Assembly (NCBI RefSeq): GCF_001262635.1 | Contig: NZ_JXYH01000001.1 | Location: 62,001 to 126,000, forward strand | DNA: 64,000 nucleotides | Source: Aestuariivita boseongensis | GTDB lineage: Bacteria > Pseudomonadota > Alphaproteobacteria > Rhodobacterales > Rhodobacteraceae | Direction of reading: 5' to 3' | Part shown: positions 7,251 through 16,347 of the stretch, piece by piece | Position numbering within the stretch: the stretch's first letter is position 1 | Layout of the letters: each line of letters starts with the position of its first letter | The notes under the pieces: model-generated | The model's input: only the letters and a program-made list of their open reading frames with translations | Told to the model about the DNA's origin: nothing | Databases searched by the model: none | Translations under genes and position numbers: made by a program

Positions 7251-8525
7251 ATGGATGATGCACTCAAAGCACCGTCGCGCAGGGCCTTCCTGAAAGGCAC
7301 CGCCGCGGTTGCCGCCGGGTCTGTCGCGGGTGCGGCAGCGGCCGGCACTCCAGATCCGCTGATCACCGAGGTCCAGGATTGGGCCAGCGCCACTGGCGCG
7401 GGCGTGGATGAAACGCCCTATGGCCTGCCGATCCGGTTTGAAGCGGATGTGGTGCGGCGCAACGTCGAATGGCTGACAGCCTCGCCGATTTCGTCAATCA
7501 ACTTCACGCCGATCCATGCGCTGGACGGTACGATCACCCCGCAAGGCTGCGCGTTCGAGCGTCACCACTCCGGCGCGATCGAGCTGGCCAAGGAAGACTA
7601 CCGGCTGATGATCAATGGCTTGGTCGATACGCCGCTGGTTTTTACCTATGAGGATCTCGAACGATTCCCCCGCGAAAACCACGTGTATTTCTGCGAATGC
7701 GCGGCGAATACCGGCATGGAATGGGCCGGTGCGCAGCTGAACGGCGTACAGTTCACCCATGGTATGATCCACAACATGGAATATACCGGCGTGCCGCTGC
7801 GGGCGCTGCTGAACGAGGCCGGTCTGGATGCCGCGGGCGATCTGTCGGACAAATGGGTTTATGTCGAAGGCGCGGATGCATCGTCAAACGGCCGGTCCAT
7901 CCCGATGGAAAAGGCGCTGGATGACGTTCTGGTGGCCTTCAAAGCCAATGGCGAAGCACTGCGGATGGAGCATGGTTATCCCGTCCGGCTCGTCGTGCCG
8001 GGCTGGGAAGGCAACATGTGGGTCAAGTGGCTGCGCCGCATTGAAGTGACCGACATGGCCGTGGAAAGCCGCGAGGAAACCTCGAAATACACGGACGTTC
8101 TGGAAGACGGCACTGCGCGGAAATGGACCTGGGTGATGGATGCGAAGTCCGTCATCACCTCGCCCAGCCCGCAATCGCCCATCACTCACGGACCAGGACC
8201 AATGGTTATTTCGGGGCTCGCCTGGTCGGGTCATGGCAAGATCACGCGCGTCGATGTCTCCAAGGATGGCGGCATCACCTGGGAGACAGCGCGCCTGGGC
8301 AAGCAGGGCGACACCAAGGCGCTGACCCGGTTCTATCTGGACACCGAATGGGATGGCAGTGACATGCTTCTGCAGGCGCGTGCCATGGATGAAACCGGCT
8401 ATGTCCAACCCACCAAGGCGCAGCTGCGCGAACAGCGCGGCGAAAACTCGGTTTATCACAATAACTGCATTCAGACCTGGCACATCAAACCCAATGGGGA
8501 GGCGGAAAATGTCGAAGTTTCTTAA
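7251..8525 (+). CDS. soxC: sulfane dehydrogenase molybdenum subunit SoxC
   Basis: A 424-residue sulfite-oxidase-family protein that, with SoxD, oxidises the sulfane sulfur on SoxY. ATG 7251 has GGAGA nine bases upstream; an ATG at 7236 lacks a site. Tat signal SRRAFLKGTAA at residues 9-19. The molybdopterin domain holds the Mo-ligand cysteine in FCECAANTGMEW, followed by the Mo-cofactor dimerisation domain from about residue 290. Its last 17 bases overlap soxD. Presence of soxCD predicts full oxidation to sulfate without sulfur globules. Confidence 0.95.
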   Translation: MDDALKAPSRRAFLKGTAAVAAGSVAGAAAAGTPDPLITEVQDWASATGAGVDETPYGLPIRFEADVVRRNVEWLTASPISSINFTPIHALDGTITPQGCAFERHHSGAIELAKEDYRLMINGLVDTPLVFTYEDLERFPRENHVYFCECAANTGMEWAGAQLNGVQFTHGMIHNMEYTGVPLRALLNEAGLDAAGDLSDKWVYVEGADASSNGRSIPMEKALDDVLVAFKANGEALRMEHGYPVRLVVPGWEGNMWVKWLRRIEVTDMAVESREETSKYTDVLEDGTARKWTWVMDAKSVITSPSPQSPITHGPGPMVISGLAWSGHGKITRVDVSKDGGITWETARLGKQGDTKALTRFYLDTEWDGSDMLLQARAMDETGYVQPTKAQLREQRGENSVYHNNCIQTWHIKPNGEAENVEVS

Positions 8526-9567
8526 CGCATCTATCGCGGCCCTTCTGATCGCAAGCCCGGCTTTGGCGGGCGACAAGCTGGGTCTGGGCCGCGAGGCTCT
8601 TCCCGAAGAGATCGCTGCCTGGGACGTCGATGTTCTGCCTGACGGGCGCGGTCTGCCCGAAGGACGCGGCGACGTGTTCACCGGGGAAGAGGTCTTTGCC
8701 GCGGCCTGCGCCTCCTGTCACGGGGATTTCGCGGAAGGCGTGGATAACTGGCCCGTTCTGGCCGGTGGGTTCGACACGCTTGATGACAAAGACCCGGTCA
8801 AGACAGTCGGATCTTATTGGCCTTACCTGTCCACGGTCTGGGATTACGTTCACCGCTCCATGCCCTTTGGGGCAGCGCAAACGCTGAGCGCCGACGAAAC
8901 CTATGCGATCGTGGCGTATATTCTGTATTCGAACGATCTGGTGGATGACGATTTCGAACTCAGCCACGAAAACTTCGCCGAATTCACCATGTATAACGCC
9001 GATGGTTTCATCATCGACGACCGCGCCGAAACGGAATACGCGATTTGGAGCGGCGAACCTTGCATGACGAATTGCAAGGACAGTGCCGAAATCACCATGC
9101 GCGCCTCGGTTCTGGATGTGACGCCGGATGTGGAAGAGGACAGCGCCTCTGATGCCACAGCCGGATCTGAAACCCAAACCGCCGCCGTGGCCGAGACCGA
9201 AGCCGAAGAAACCAAGACCGAAGAGGTGGCGGTTGCTGCCCTGGATCCCGCTCTGGTCGCAGAAGGCGAGAAAGTCTTCAAGAAATGCTCGACCTGCCAC
9301 CAGATCGGCGAGGGGGCCAAGAACCGTTCCGGCCCGATCCTGACCGGTGTGATGGGACGCAGCTTTGGCGGGGTTGACGGATACAGATACTCCAAGGTCT
9401 TCAAGGCCGCAGCCGAAGAAGGACGCGTCTGGGATGATGAATCCATGGCCGCATTCCTGACGAAGCCCAAAGCCTATCTGAAAGGCACGAAAATGAGCTT
9501 CCCGGGCCTGAAAAAGGACAGCGAAGTCGCTGCGATCATCGCCTATCTGAAAAGCTTTGATGGCTGA
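8509..9567 (+). CDS. soxD: dihaem cytochrome c subunit SoxD
   Basis: A 352-residue electron acceptor for SoxC. The ATG at 8509 lies inside the 3' end of soxC after GGGGAGG. Signal peptide to residue 20. Haem one is C67-AS-C70-H71 in the N-terminal domain; haem two is C260-ST-C263-H264 in a C-terminal cytochrome c domain with Met ligand in KGTKMSFPG. The domains are joined by an acidic Ala/Glu/Thr-rich linker at about residues 205-250. The stop overlaps the soxE start by eight bases. Confidence 0.94.
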   Translation: MSKFLNASIAALLIASPALAGDKLGLGREALPEEIAAWDVDVLPDGRGLPEGRGDVFTGEEVFAAACASCHGDFAEGVDNWPVLAGGFDTLDDKDPVKTVGSYWPYLSTVWDYVHRSMPFGAAQTLSADETYAIVAYILYSNDLVDDDFELSHENFAEFTMYNADGFIIDDRAETEYAIWSGEPCMTNCKDSAEITMRASVLDVTPDVEEDSASDATAGSETQTAAVAETEAEETKTEEVAVAALDPALVAEGEKVFKKCSTCHQIGEGAKNRSGPILTGVMGRSFGGVDGYRYSKVFKAAAEEGRVWDDESMAAFLTKPKAYLKGTKMSFPGLKKDSEVAAIIAYLKSFDG

Positions 9568-10279
9568 CCGCGCTGCGCATAACAGACGGACCGTGGCCTT
9601 GGCCGCGGTCTTCTGGATGTGCGCCGCGCCCTCATTTGCGCAATCCGGTGATATCGAGGCCGGGCGAGACGTGTTTCAGCGCTGCAGCGGTTGTCACCAG
9701 GTGGGCCAGGGTGCCAGGAATGGCATCGGTCCGCATCTGAATGGCCTTTTCGGGCGGGCCGCGGCAGGTCTGGAAGACTTCCGGTATTCCAAAAGCTTCC
9801 AGCGCGCAGGTGCTGGCGGGTTGGAATGGCATGCGGAAACGCTCGACGTCTTTCTGGAAAACCCACGCGCCATGACCAGTGGCACACGGATGAGCTTTCC
9901 GGGCGTGAAAGACGAAACGGACCGCGCGAACCTGATCGCCTATCTCAGGACCTTTTCCGACAATCCCGCAAACATTCCTGAAGCGGATCCAACCGCGCGC
10001 GCCCGTGATCACGATCTTGATCCGGCGATCCTCGCTCTGGTGGGTGATCCGGAATATGGCGAGTATTTAAGCGGGGAATGTACCACCTGCCATCAGGCTG
10101 CGGGCGGGGATGATGGGATACCGTCGATCGTCCTGTGGCCCGAAGAAGATTTTGTCGTCGCTCTTCATGCCTATAAGAATAAACAACGCGCTCATCCTGT
10201 CATGCAGATGATCGCCGGACGGCTGAGCGATGAGGAGATCGCAGCCCTGGCCGCTTATTTTGGCAATTTGGAAGAGTAA
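9560..10279 (+). CDS. soxE: dihaem cytochrome c SoxE
   Basis: A 239-residue periplasmic dihaem cytochrome. ATG 9560 overlaps soxD. Signal peptide ends APSFAQ near residue 28. Haem sites are C42-SG-C45-H46 in an N-terminal class I domain resembling the SoxD C-terminal domain (Met in GTRMSFPG), and C174-TT-C177-H178 in a C-terminal domain. SoxE pairs with the flavoprotein SoxF to form a flavocytochrome c-type sulfide dehydrogenase in Paracoccus. Confidence 0.88.
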   Translation: MADRAAHNRRTVALAAVFWMCAAPSFAQSGDIEAGRDVFQRCSGCHQVGQGARNGIGPHLNGLFGRAAAGLEDFRYSKSFQRAGAGGLEWHAETLDVFLENPRAMTSGTRMSFPGVKDETDRANLIAYLRTFSDNPANIPEADPTARARDHDLDPAILALVGDPEYGEYLSGECTTCHQAAGGDDGIPSIVLWPEEDFVVALHAYKNKQRAHPVMQMIAGRLSDEEIAALAAYFGNLEE

Positions 10280-10300
10280 CCAGTTCGGGAGGAGACCGAA

Positions 10301-11566
10301 ATGACAGTGAACAGACGAACATTCATGGGCACCAGCGCTGCGGCTGCGGCCGCTCTGGCGGCCCCGATGGTCAAGGCAGCCGGCCATGGTCGCCCAAAGG
10401 TGATCGTTGTCGGCGGCGGCGCAGGCGGCGCCACGGCGGCGCGTTACATCGCCAAGGACAGCAAGGGCGAGATTGACGTAACGCTGATCGAACCCACGCG
10501 CACCTATTACACCTGCTTTTTCTCGAACCTGTATCTGGGTGGCTTCAAAACCATTGACGATATCGGTCACGGCTATGGCACTCTTGCCGCAGGCGGTGTG
10601 AATGTGGTGCATGACTGGGCCATCGGCGTGGATCGGGATGCGAAAACCGTCTCTCTGGCCGGTGGTGCGTCGCTTCCCTATGACAAACTGATCCTCAGCC
10701 CCGGCATCGACTTTGTCGACGGGTCAGTCCCCGGCTGGGATCTGAGCGCGCAAAACGCCATGCCGCATGCCTATAAGGCCGGTTCGCAATCAGAACTTCT
10801 GAAGGCGCAACTGATGGCCATGCCCGAAGGCGGGACCTTTGCGATGGTGGCGCCGCCCAACCCGTATCGGTGCCCGCCGGGGCCTTATGAACGCGTTTCG
10901 ATGGTCGCGCATTTCCTTAAGCAGAACAATCCGACGGCCAAGATCCTGATCGCTGATCCCAAAGCGAAGTTTTCTAAACAAGGGCTGTTCGAGGAGGGAT
11001 GGCAAAACCACTATGCGGGAATGATCACCTGGATCGGACCTGATTTTGGCGGCGAAAACGTATCCGTTGATCCAGCTGCCATGACGCTGAACATCGATGG
11101 TGAGGTCAACAAGGTCGATGTCTGCAACGTGATTCCGGCGATGAAGGCGGGCCGCATCGCCGAGCTTGCCGGCGTAACCGATGGCAATTGGGCCCCTGTG
11201 AATGCGGCCGACATGTCGACCAAGGCAGATCCTGACATCTATGTGCTGGGCGATGCCTCGCAACAGGGCGATATGCCGAAATCGGGCTTCTCGGCCAACA
11301 GTCAGGCCAAGGTCTGCGCCAATGCGGTGCGCGGGGCGTTGACCGGATCGAAGGTGTTCCCGGCCAAGTTCTCCAACACCTGCTGGTCGCTGATCGCGCC
11401 GAATGACGGTGTGAAGGTTGGTGCGACCTATGAGGCAACGCCTGAGAAAATCGCCAAGGTGGACGGCTTCATCTCTCAGACCGGCGAGAGCGCGGAAGTC
11501 CGCAAGGCCACCTATGAAGAATCCGAAGGATGGTACACGGGCATCACCACGGACATGCTGGGTTAA
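10301..11566 (+). CDS. soxF: flavoprotein SoxF, flavocytochrome c sulfide dehydrogenase type
   Basis: A 421-residue FAD protein with a Tat signal (VNRRTFMG at residues 3-10). The dinucleotide-binding motif VVGGGAGGATAARY starts near residue 30. Cysteines at YYTCFFSN, NPYRCPPG and SNTCWSLI are the candidates for the FAD/disulfide active site of the family, and the FCSD flavin-binding C-terminal domain is present. Known SoxF has sulfide dehydrogenase activity and enhances thiosulfate oxidation, possibly by reactivating SoxYZ. A stable hairpin follows the stop. Confidence 0.93.
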   Translation: MTVNRRTFMGTSAAAAAALAAPMVKAAGHGRPKVIVVGGGAGGATAARYIAKDSKGEIDVTLIEPTRTYYTCFFSNLYLGGFKTIDDIGHGYGTLAAGGVNVVHDWAIGVDRDAKTVSLAGGASLPYDKLILSPGIDFVDGSVPGWDLSAQNAMPHAYKAGSQSELLKAQLMAMPEGGTFAMVAPPNPYRCPPGPYERVSMVAHFLKQNNPTAKILIADPKAKFSKQGLFEEGWQNHYAGMITWIGPDFGGENVSVDPAAMTLNIDGEVNKVDVCNVIPAMKAGRIAELAGVTDGNWAPVNAADMSTKADPDIYVLGDASQQGDMPKSGFSANSQAKVCANAVRGALTGSKVFPAKFSNTCWSLIAPNDGVKVGATYEATPEKIAKVDGFISQTGESAEVRKATYEESEGWYTGITTDMLG

Positions 11567-11576
11567 CACAGAAGAT

Positions 11577-11606
11577 CCCGGTCTTTGAGCTTGCTCAAGG
11601 ACCGGG
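11577..11606 (+). terminator. strong hairpin after soxF
   Basis: Fourteen-base-pair stem (one G-T pair) with a two-base apex, CCCGGTCTTTGAGC paired with GCTCAAGGACCGGG. No T run follows, so it may partly terminate or stabilise the sox message and lower expression of the two genes downstream. Confidence 0.55.
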
Positions 11607-11653
11607 GCCTTTGGATCTGGCAGGCTGAGCGCAGGAGAGAGAGGAGACCTAAA

Positions 11654-12082
11654 ATGAAGAAACTTGTTCTTGCCTTCGCGCTTGCGGCAGCAGCGCCCGC
11701 TTGGGCGGGCGATGCCATCACAACCCCGTTCGAGGGCAGCTTTGAAGACGCAACTTTTGCTGTGGAAAGCGCCATTGTCGGACGCGGGCTGGTAATCGAC
11801 TATGTCAGCCATGTGGGCGACATGCTGAACCGCACCGGCGCGGATGTGGGCAGCGATGTGGAGATCTTCAAAGCGGCAGACGTTTTCCTGTTCTGCTCGG
11901 CCGTCTTGTCCCGCGAAGTGATGGAAGATGATCCGATGAACATCGCGCACTGCCCCTATGGCATCTTCGTGGCCGACACGGCTGACGGCGTGATCGTTGG
12001 CTATCGCGATTATCCCGATGGGGCGATGGCCAAGGTCGAAGACCTTCTTGCAGAAATCGTAACCGAGGCAACTTCAGACTAA
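11654..12082 (+). CDS. DUF302 family periplasmic protein
   Basis: A 142-residue protein with GAGGAGA before the ATG. Residues 1-18 form a signal peptide ending APAWA. The rest is a DUF302 domain, with [22 protein letters not shown] and two cysteines. Function of DUF302 is not established; members often sit near sulfur-oxidation and thiol-handling genes. Its stop overlaps the hemA start by one base (TAATG), so the two are translationally coupled, linking it to haem supply or to Sox function by context only. Confidence 0.8.
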   Translation: MKKLVLAFALAAAAPAWAGDAITTPFEGSFEDATFAVESAIVGRGLVIDYVSHVGDMLNRTGADVGSDVEIFKAADVFLFCSAVLSREVMEDDPMNIAHCPYGIFVADTADGVIVGYRDYPDGAMAKVEDLLAEIVTEATSD

Positions 12083-13299
12083 TGAATTACCAAGACTTCT
12101 TCCGGACCGAGCTGGATCGCCTGCGCGACGAAGGCAATTACAGAAGCTTCGCCGAGCTGGAGCGCCATTGCGGCGCTTTCCCGCACGCGACCTGCCATAA
12201 CGGGCCGGGGGAGGTCACCATCTGGTGTTCCAATGATTACCTTGGCATGGGGCAAAACCCAAAGGTTCTCAATGCGATGCAGGAGGCGCTGACGCGCTGC
12301 GGGGCTGGGGCCGGGGGCACGCGGAATATCTCGGGCAATACCTGGGACCACGCGATGCTTGAGGCTGAACTGGCCGACCTGCATGGCAAGGAAGCGGCGC
12401 TGCTGTTCACATCGGGCTATGTGTCGAACTGGGCCGCGTTAGGCACGCTGGCTTCGCGTATTCCCGATTGCGTGGTGTTGTCCGACGCGCTTAATCACGC
12501 TTCGATGATCGAGGGGATCCGCCACAGCAGGGCGCGCAAGATCATCTGGAAACACAATGACTTGGCCGATCTTGAGGCAAAACTGGCTGCTTTGCCTGCG
12601 GATCAGCCAAAGCTGATCGCCTTTGAAAGCGTCTATTCCATGGATGGCGACATCGCCCCGATTCGCGAGATCTGCGACCTGGCGGATAAATACGGCGCGA
12701 TGACCTATCTTGATGAGGTCCATGCCGTGGGGCTTTACGGTCCGCGCGGTGGCGGCATCGCCGATCGCGAAGGGCTGATGGATCGCCTGACAGTGATCCA
12801 GGGGACATTGGGCAAGGCGTTCGGCGTGGTTGGCGGCTATATCGCTGCTTCGGCCGAGTTGTGCGATTTCATCCGCTCTTTCGCGTCAGGCTTCATTTTC
12901 ACGACGGCGCTTCCGCCTACGGTCGCGGCCGGGGCTGCTGCGTCGATCCGGCATCTGAAGACCAGTGCGGCCGAACGCGCGTTGCATCAGAAGCGGGTGG
13001 CTCAGGTGCGCGAACGGCTCGATGCCATCGGCCTGCCGCATATCGACAATCCCAGTCACATCATCCCGGTGATGGTGGGTGATCCGGTGAAGTGCAAATA
13101 CATCTCGGACCTGCTGCTGAACGAACACGGGATTTACATCCAGCCGATCAACTATCCCACGGTTCCGAAGGGGACCGAGCGGCTGCGGATCACCCCATCG
13201 CCGGTGCATACTGAGGCAGATATCGACCGGCTGATCGACGCGCTTGAAGACCTGTGGGTTCAGTGCGAACTCGCCCGCCGCCCGATGGCCGCGCAATGA
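12082..13299 (+). CDS. hemA: 5-aminolevulinate synthase
   Basis: A 405-residue PLP enzyme of the alpha-oxoamine synthase family. It makes 5-aminolevulinate from glycine and succinyl-CoA, the first step of haem synthesis in alphaproteobacteria. Visible signatures are [44 protein letters not shown], and the PLP lysine K245 in [12 protein letters not shown]. Length is normal. The position inside the sox region, coupled to the DUF302 gene, suggests a dedicated copy serving cytochrome production during thiosulfate oxidation; alphaproteobacteria often carry a second, general hemA elsewhere. Confidence 0.93.
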   Translation: MNYQDFFRTELDRLRDEGNYRSFAELERHCGAFPHATCHNGPGEVTIWCSNDYLGMGQNPKVLNAMQEALTRCGAGAGGTRNISGNTWDHAMLEAELADLHGKEAALLFTSGYVSNWAALGTLASRIPDCVVLSDALNHASMIEGIRHSRARKIIWKHNDLADLEAKLAALPADQPKLIAFESVYSMDGDIAPIREICDLADKYGAMTYLDEVHAVGLYGPRGGGIADREGLMDRLTVIQGTLGKAFGVVGGYIAASAELCDFIRSFASGFIFTTALPPTVAAGAAASIRHLKTSAAERALHQKRVAQVRERLDAIGLPHIDNPSHIIPVMVGDPVKCKYISDLLLNEHGIYIQPINYPTVPKGTERLRITPSPVHTEADIDRLIDALEDLWVQCELARRPMAAQ

Positions 13300-13303
13300 T
13301 CGG

Positions 13304-14371
13304 TTAACTGGCGGCCCGGTGCCTGAACGCGCCTGACGTAAGGGCCACCTGGCTCGCCATTGCGCCGATCCACATGCAAAAGACCGCGACCCAGGCGGTC
13401 AGCGCGAAGATTGACCCGCCGCTCATCCCCGCGCCGACGGCACAGCCGCCGGCCAGCATGCTGCCGAATCCCATCAGGAGACCGCCTGCCAGATAACGCT
13501 CCATCGGCGTGTCGGGTTCAAAACGTTGAATGCGCGCCTCACCCTTCCAGATGGCGCTGAGCATGGCCCCGATAAAGACACCCGGCACCAGACCAAGTCC
13601 AAAACTCAGCGGGGCGTTGGGTTCATTCACAAGGGTCATCAGCGTGTCGGTGGACGGGCCGGTGAACGTGACGGATTGAACAGCGATCACCTCGAAGGAC
13701 TGACTGGCGATGGCATAGGTCAGCGCCCATCCTGCAAAAATGGCCAGACCGACGACGGCCGCAGCCGCCACTTCTGATGGTCGCAGTTTTTGCCTGATCC
13801 CAAAGGCAACCGATACCAGAAACGCGAGGATACACGCGGCAACGATCCACAGGAAGAAGTCCCCTTCCGGCAGGACAAGCGCCCGCGCCGTGCCGCCTGG
13901 CACAGTCCAAAGCGCTGCGATTTTCTCGCGCAGGGGAGAAAGGACCCCGCTCAGCGACGCCTGCGCCGTAAGGGTCAGTACCAGCCCCGTCACGATCGCA
14001 CGCAGATTGCCCGAGGCGGAAAGAACCAGCAGCCGGCTTGCACATCCCCGCGCAAGGATCATTCCCACGCCAAACATCAGACCGCCCAGGATAGCCCCTG
14101 ACATGCTGCCGGTTGCCGACAGCTGCCGCGCGGCGCTGACGTCAAGCAGACCCAGGAAAATGGCCAGTTGCACCGACGCAAGCGCTGCCGTGAACGCCAC
14201 CAGCCATATGGCCAGCTTTGGCCCCAGACGTCCCTCCGCCACTTCGGCCGTGGCCGCGCGCAAACAAAACCGTGAATGATAGGCCGCCGCCCCGAAGACA
14301 AGGCCAACAAGACCCCCGGCCGCCAGCAAAAGCAGACCTTCGCCATAAAGATCAATCAGGGGTTCAAGCAT
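13304..14371 (-). CDS. YeeE/YedE family sulfur-compound transporter, second copy
   Basis: A 355-residue polytopic membrane protein with about ten helices. The family cysteine motifs appear as HSRFCLRAA near residue 35, LARGCASRL near 110 and GGCAVGAGMSGG near 310. It converges on hemA with four bases between stops and lies 92 bases after soxH on the minus strand. It may import thiosulfate or another reduced sulfur compound for the Sox system; substrate is inferred from the family. Confidence 0.85.
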   Translation of the reverse strand: MLEPLIDLYGEGLLLLAAGGLVGLVFGAAAYHSRFCLRAATAEVAEGRLGPKLAIWLVAFTAALASVQLAIFLGLLDVSAARQLSATGSMSGAILGGLMFGVGMILARGCASRLLVLSASGNLRAIVTGLVLTLTAQASLSGVLSPLREKIAALWTVPGGTARALVLPEGDFFLWIVAACILAFLVSVAFGIRQKLRPSEVAAAAVVGLAIFAGWALTYAIASQSFEVIAVQSVTFTGPSTDTLMTLVNEPNAPLSFGLGLVPGVFIGAMLSAIWKGEARIQRFEPDTPMERYLAGGLLMGFGSMLAGGCAVGAGMSGGSIFALTAWVAVFCMWIGAMASQVALTSGAFRHRAAS

Positions 14372-14463
14372 CCATACCGGCCTTCCTGAAACGTGGCCCG
14401 GTTATGAAATGATGCGGCATCCGTGTCCTTGACATACCTCAACATGCCAGCGCTTGGGGCGGG

Positions 14464-15411
14464 TTATTCGAACTCCATCTGTTCATAGACGCGCCCGGCA
14501 TTCTTGGTCGCGAGTTCATCAAACGTGTCCAGATGCGCATAGGGGGATTGGTCGACGTAATAGGCATCGGCCAGATCGCCGCCATTATCCAGATGCTCCT
14601 GGATCTTGCCGCGCAGATAGACAAGGTAATCACGCGTATACCGACGCACTTGCGCCATGTTGGTCGGGTGCCCGTGGCCGGGAATGACATAGGTGGCATT
14701 CAGAGCTTCGAACTCGGTGTCCCAGGTCTCAATCCAGTCGGCGGTCATCGTGTCACCGAAGATCGGCAGCATGCGCTCGTGAAAGGCCATGTCGCCCGCG
14801 ATCACAAGGCTTTCCTCGGGCAACCAGACCGAGATATCGCCGGGGCTATGTGCCGGGCCCAGATGGAGCACCTCGATACGAAACGTGCCCATCTCGATGA
14901 TATATTCGTCTTCGAACGTCTCGGTCGGCAGGGTCAGGGCAGTCCCTTCGGCCTTGTCGCGGTTATAGCGTTGCATGCCTTCCAGAATCTGCGGGCCGTA
15001 TTCCTCGAATTCGTGCGCCGCGTCCACATGCGCCAGGATCGGAACGCCCTGTTCCGCCCAATATGAATTGCCCAGCATCGCATGACCCTGACCGTTTTCA
15101 TTGATCACCAGCCGCACGGGCTGATCCGTGATGGCCTTGATCTCGTCATGGAGAGCCTTGGCCAGGATATGCGCCGCACCCCCGTTGATCACGATGACCC
15201 CATCGCCGGTCACGATGAAGCTGAGGTTGTTGTTGTGCCCGGAGTTTTCATAGGTCGGTGGTGCCGTCGCACCGATCGCCGACCAGACGCCAGGGATCAC
15301 CTCGACCGGTTTGGAGTAAAGCGCCGAGCCGGGATATTGGTCGGGAATATCCTCATCCGCCCAGATGGCAGTGGCCCAGACAGCCAGACAAAGGCTTAGA
15401 AGAATACGCAT
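14464..15411 (-). CDS. soxH: metallo-beta-lactamase-fold protein SoxH, degenerate zinc motif
   Basis: A 315-residue periplasmic protein with a signal peptide ending AIWA at residue 18. Length and pairing with soxG match SoxH of Paracoccus (about 317 residues). The metal site is unusual. Where the fold normally has HxHxDH, residues 104-115 read NENGQGHAMLGN, so three of four ligands are replaced (N106, Q108, A111) and H110 occupies the Asp position. The later ligands H188 (PAHSPGD), D207 (AGDM) and H246 (PGHGHP) remain. Its role in vivo is not known; it is dispensable for thiosulfate oxidation in Paracoccus. Confidence 0.85.
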   Translation of the reverse strand: MRILLSLCLAVWATAIWADEDIPDQYPGSALYSKPVEVIPGVWSAIGATAPPTYENSGHNNNLSFIVTGDGVIVINGGAAHILAKALHDEIKAITDQPVRLVINENGQGHAMLGNSYWAEQGVPILAHVDAAHEFEEYGPQILEGMQRYNRDKAEGTALTLPTETFEDEYIIEMGTFRIEVLHLGPAHSPGDISVWLPEESLVIAGDMAFHERMLPIFGDTMTADWIETWDTEFEALNATYVIPGHGHPTNMAQVRRYTRDYLVYLRGKIQEHLDNGGDLADAYYVDQSPYAHLDTFDELATKNAGRVYEQMEFE

Positions 15412-15416
15412 CAGCC

Positions 15417-16322
15417 TTACTCCTGCACAAAAAGATAGGCGCCCTCATGGCGCTCCACCCGACCAATGCCGCCATTGGGAAGGTGAAAGCCGATCAGGTG
15501 CAGATTATCCGCCATGATACGATCGAACAGCTGCGTGCGGGTGGCTGCCGCCATATCAAGGTCCTGATCCGATCCGCTGAGCCATTCAGGCTTGCGGAAG
15601 GCGACATGATGGTTGCCGATGGCATCCCCCGCGATCAGCGCGGCCTGCGATCCGTTGCGTATCTCAAAGCTCATGTGGCCAGGTGTGTGGCCCGCGGTTT
15701 CAACTGCCACGATGCCCGGCAGAACTTCGTCCCCGTCATCGATGAACTCGATCTGATCCTCGATCATTTCCATCCGGCGTTTCGCACCCACCGCAAAGGC
15801 TGCGCGGGCTTCGCCGATTGTGTCGACGGTGCTGTCATCCCACCAGTAATCCCATTCGCGCCGGCCCATCATATAGGTGGCATCGGAAAAGACCGGCTCG
15901 TCGAACTCGTCCAGAAGGCCCCAGATGTGATCGGGATGGGCGTGCGTGAAAAGAACATGCGTGATGTCCGAAGCGGACAATCCAAGCGCATCCAGACTGT
16001 CTTGCACGCTGCCCGCCGTGGGCATGAAATCCGGCCCAGAACCCACGTCGAAAAGCACGGTGTTCGTGCCATCGCGGTAAAGCGCAAGATTACATTCGGG
16101 CGTCAGCCGATCCATCGACACGTCATAGGGCGAGAGCACCTCAGCAAGCTCATCCTTCGGCATCGGATCGAAGATGAAACTGCCGGGAAGGACAAGTGAA
16201 CCATCACTTACAGTGGTGAGGGTCGCCCCCCCAAGATCAAGCTCTGCCAGAACCTTGGACGGGATCAGCCCCGTCAGAGGCAATGCAGCAGCGGTCGACA
16301 AAAATCTCCGGCGTGACAGCAC
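15417..16322 (-). CDS. soxG: metallo-beta-lactamase-fold hydrolase SoxG
   Basis: A 301-residue protein with a Tat-like signal (LSRRRFLSTAA). The canonical zinc motif THAHPDH is at residues 126-132, with GHTPGH and AGDAIGN further on and a final histidine in GFHLPNGG. Size and neighbour match Paracoccus SoxG (303 residues), whose function is unresolved. First gene of soxG-soxH-YeeE/YedE; soxH starts five bases after its stop. A palindrome shared with the soxB promoter lies 25 bases upstream. Confidence 0.87.
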   Translation of the reverse strand: MLSRRRFLSTAAALPLTGLIPSKVLAELDLGGATLTTVSDGSLVLPGSFIFDPMPKDELAEVLSPYDVSMDRLTPECNLALYRDGTNTVLFDVGSGPDFMPTAGSVQDSLDALGLSASDITHVLFTHAHPDHIWGLLDEFDEPVFSDATYMMGRREWDYWWDDSTVDTIGEARAAFAVGAKRRMEMIEDQIEFIDDGDEVLPGIVAVETAGHTPGHMSFEIRNGSQAALIAGDAIGNHHVAFRKPEWLSGSDQDLDMAAATRTQLFDRIMADNLHLIGFHLPNGGIGRVERHEGAYLFVQE

Positions 16323-16347
16323 AGCGCTTCTCCCCCCAACGCATGAT

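Noticed and set aside
5186-7393. 735-codon open frame on the minus strand across soxB
   Set aside because: It lies opposite soxB, a clear gene with Tat signal and metal motifs, and its translation shows no domain. High GC with third-position bias makes long antisense frames common here.
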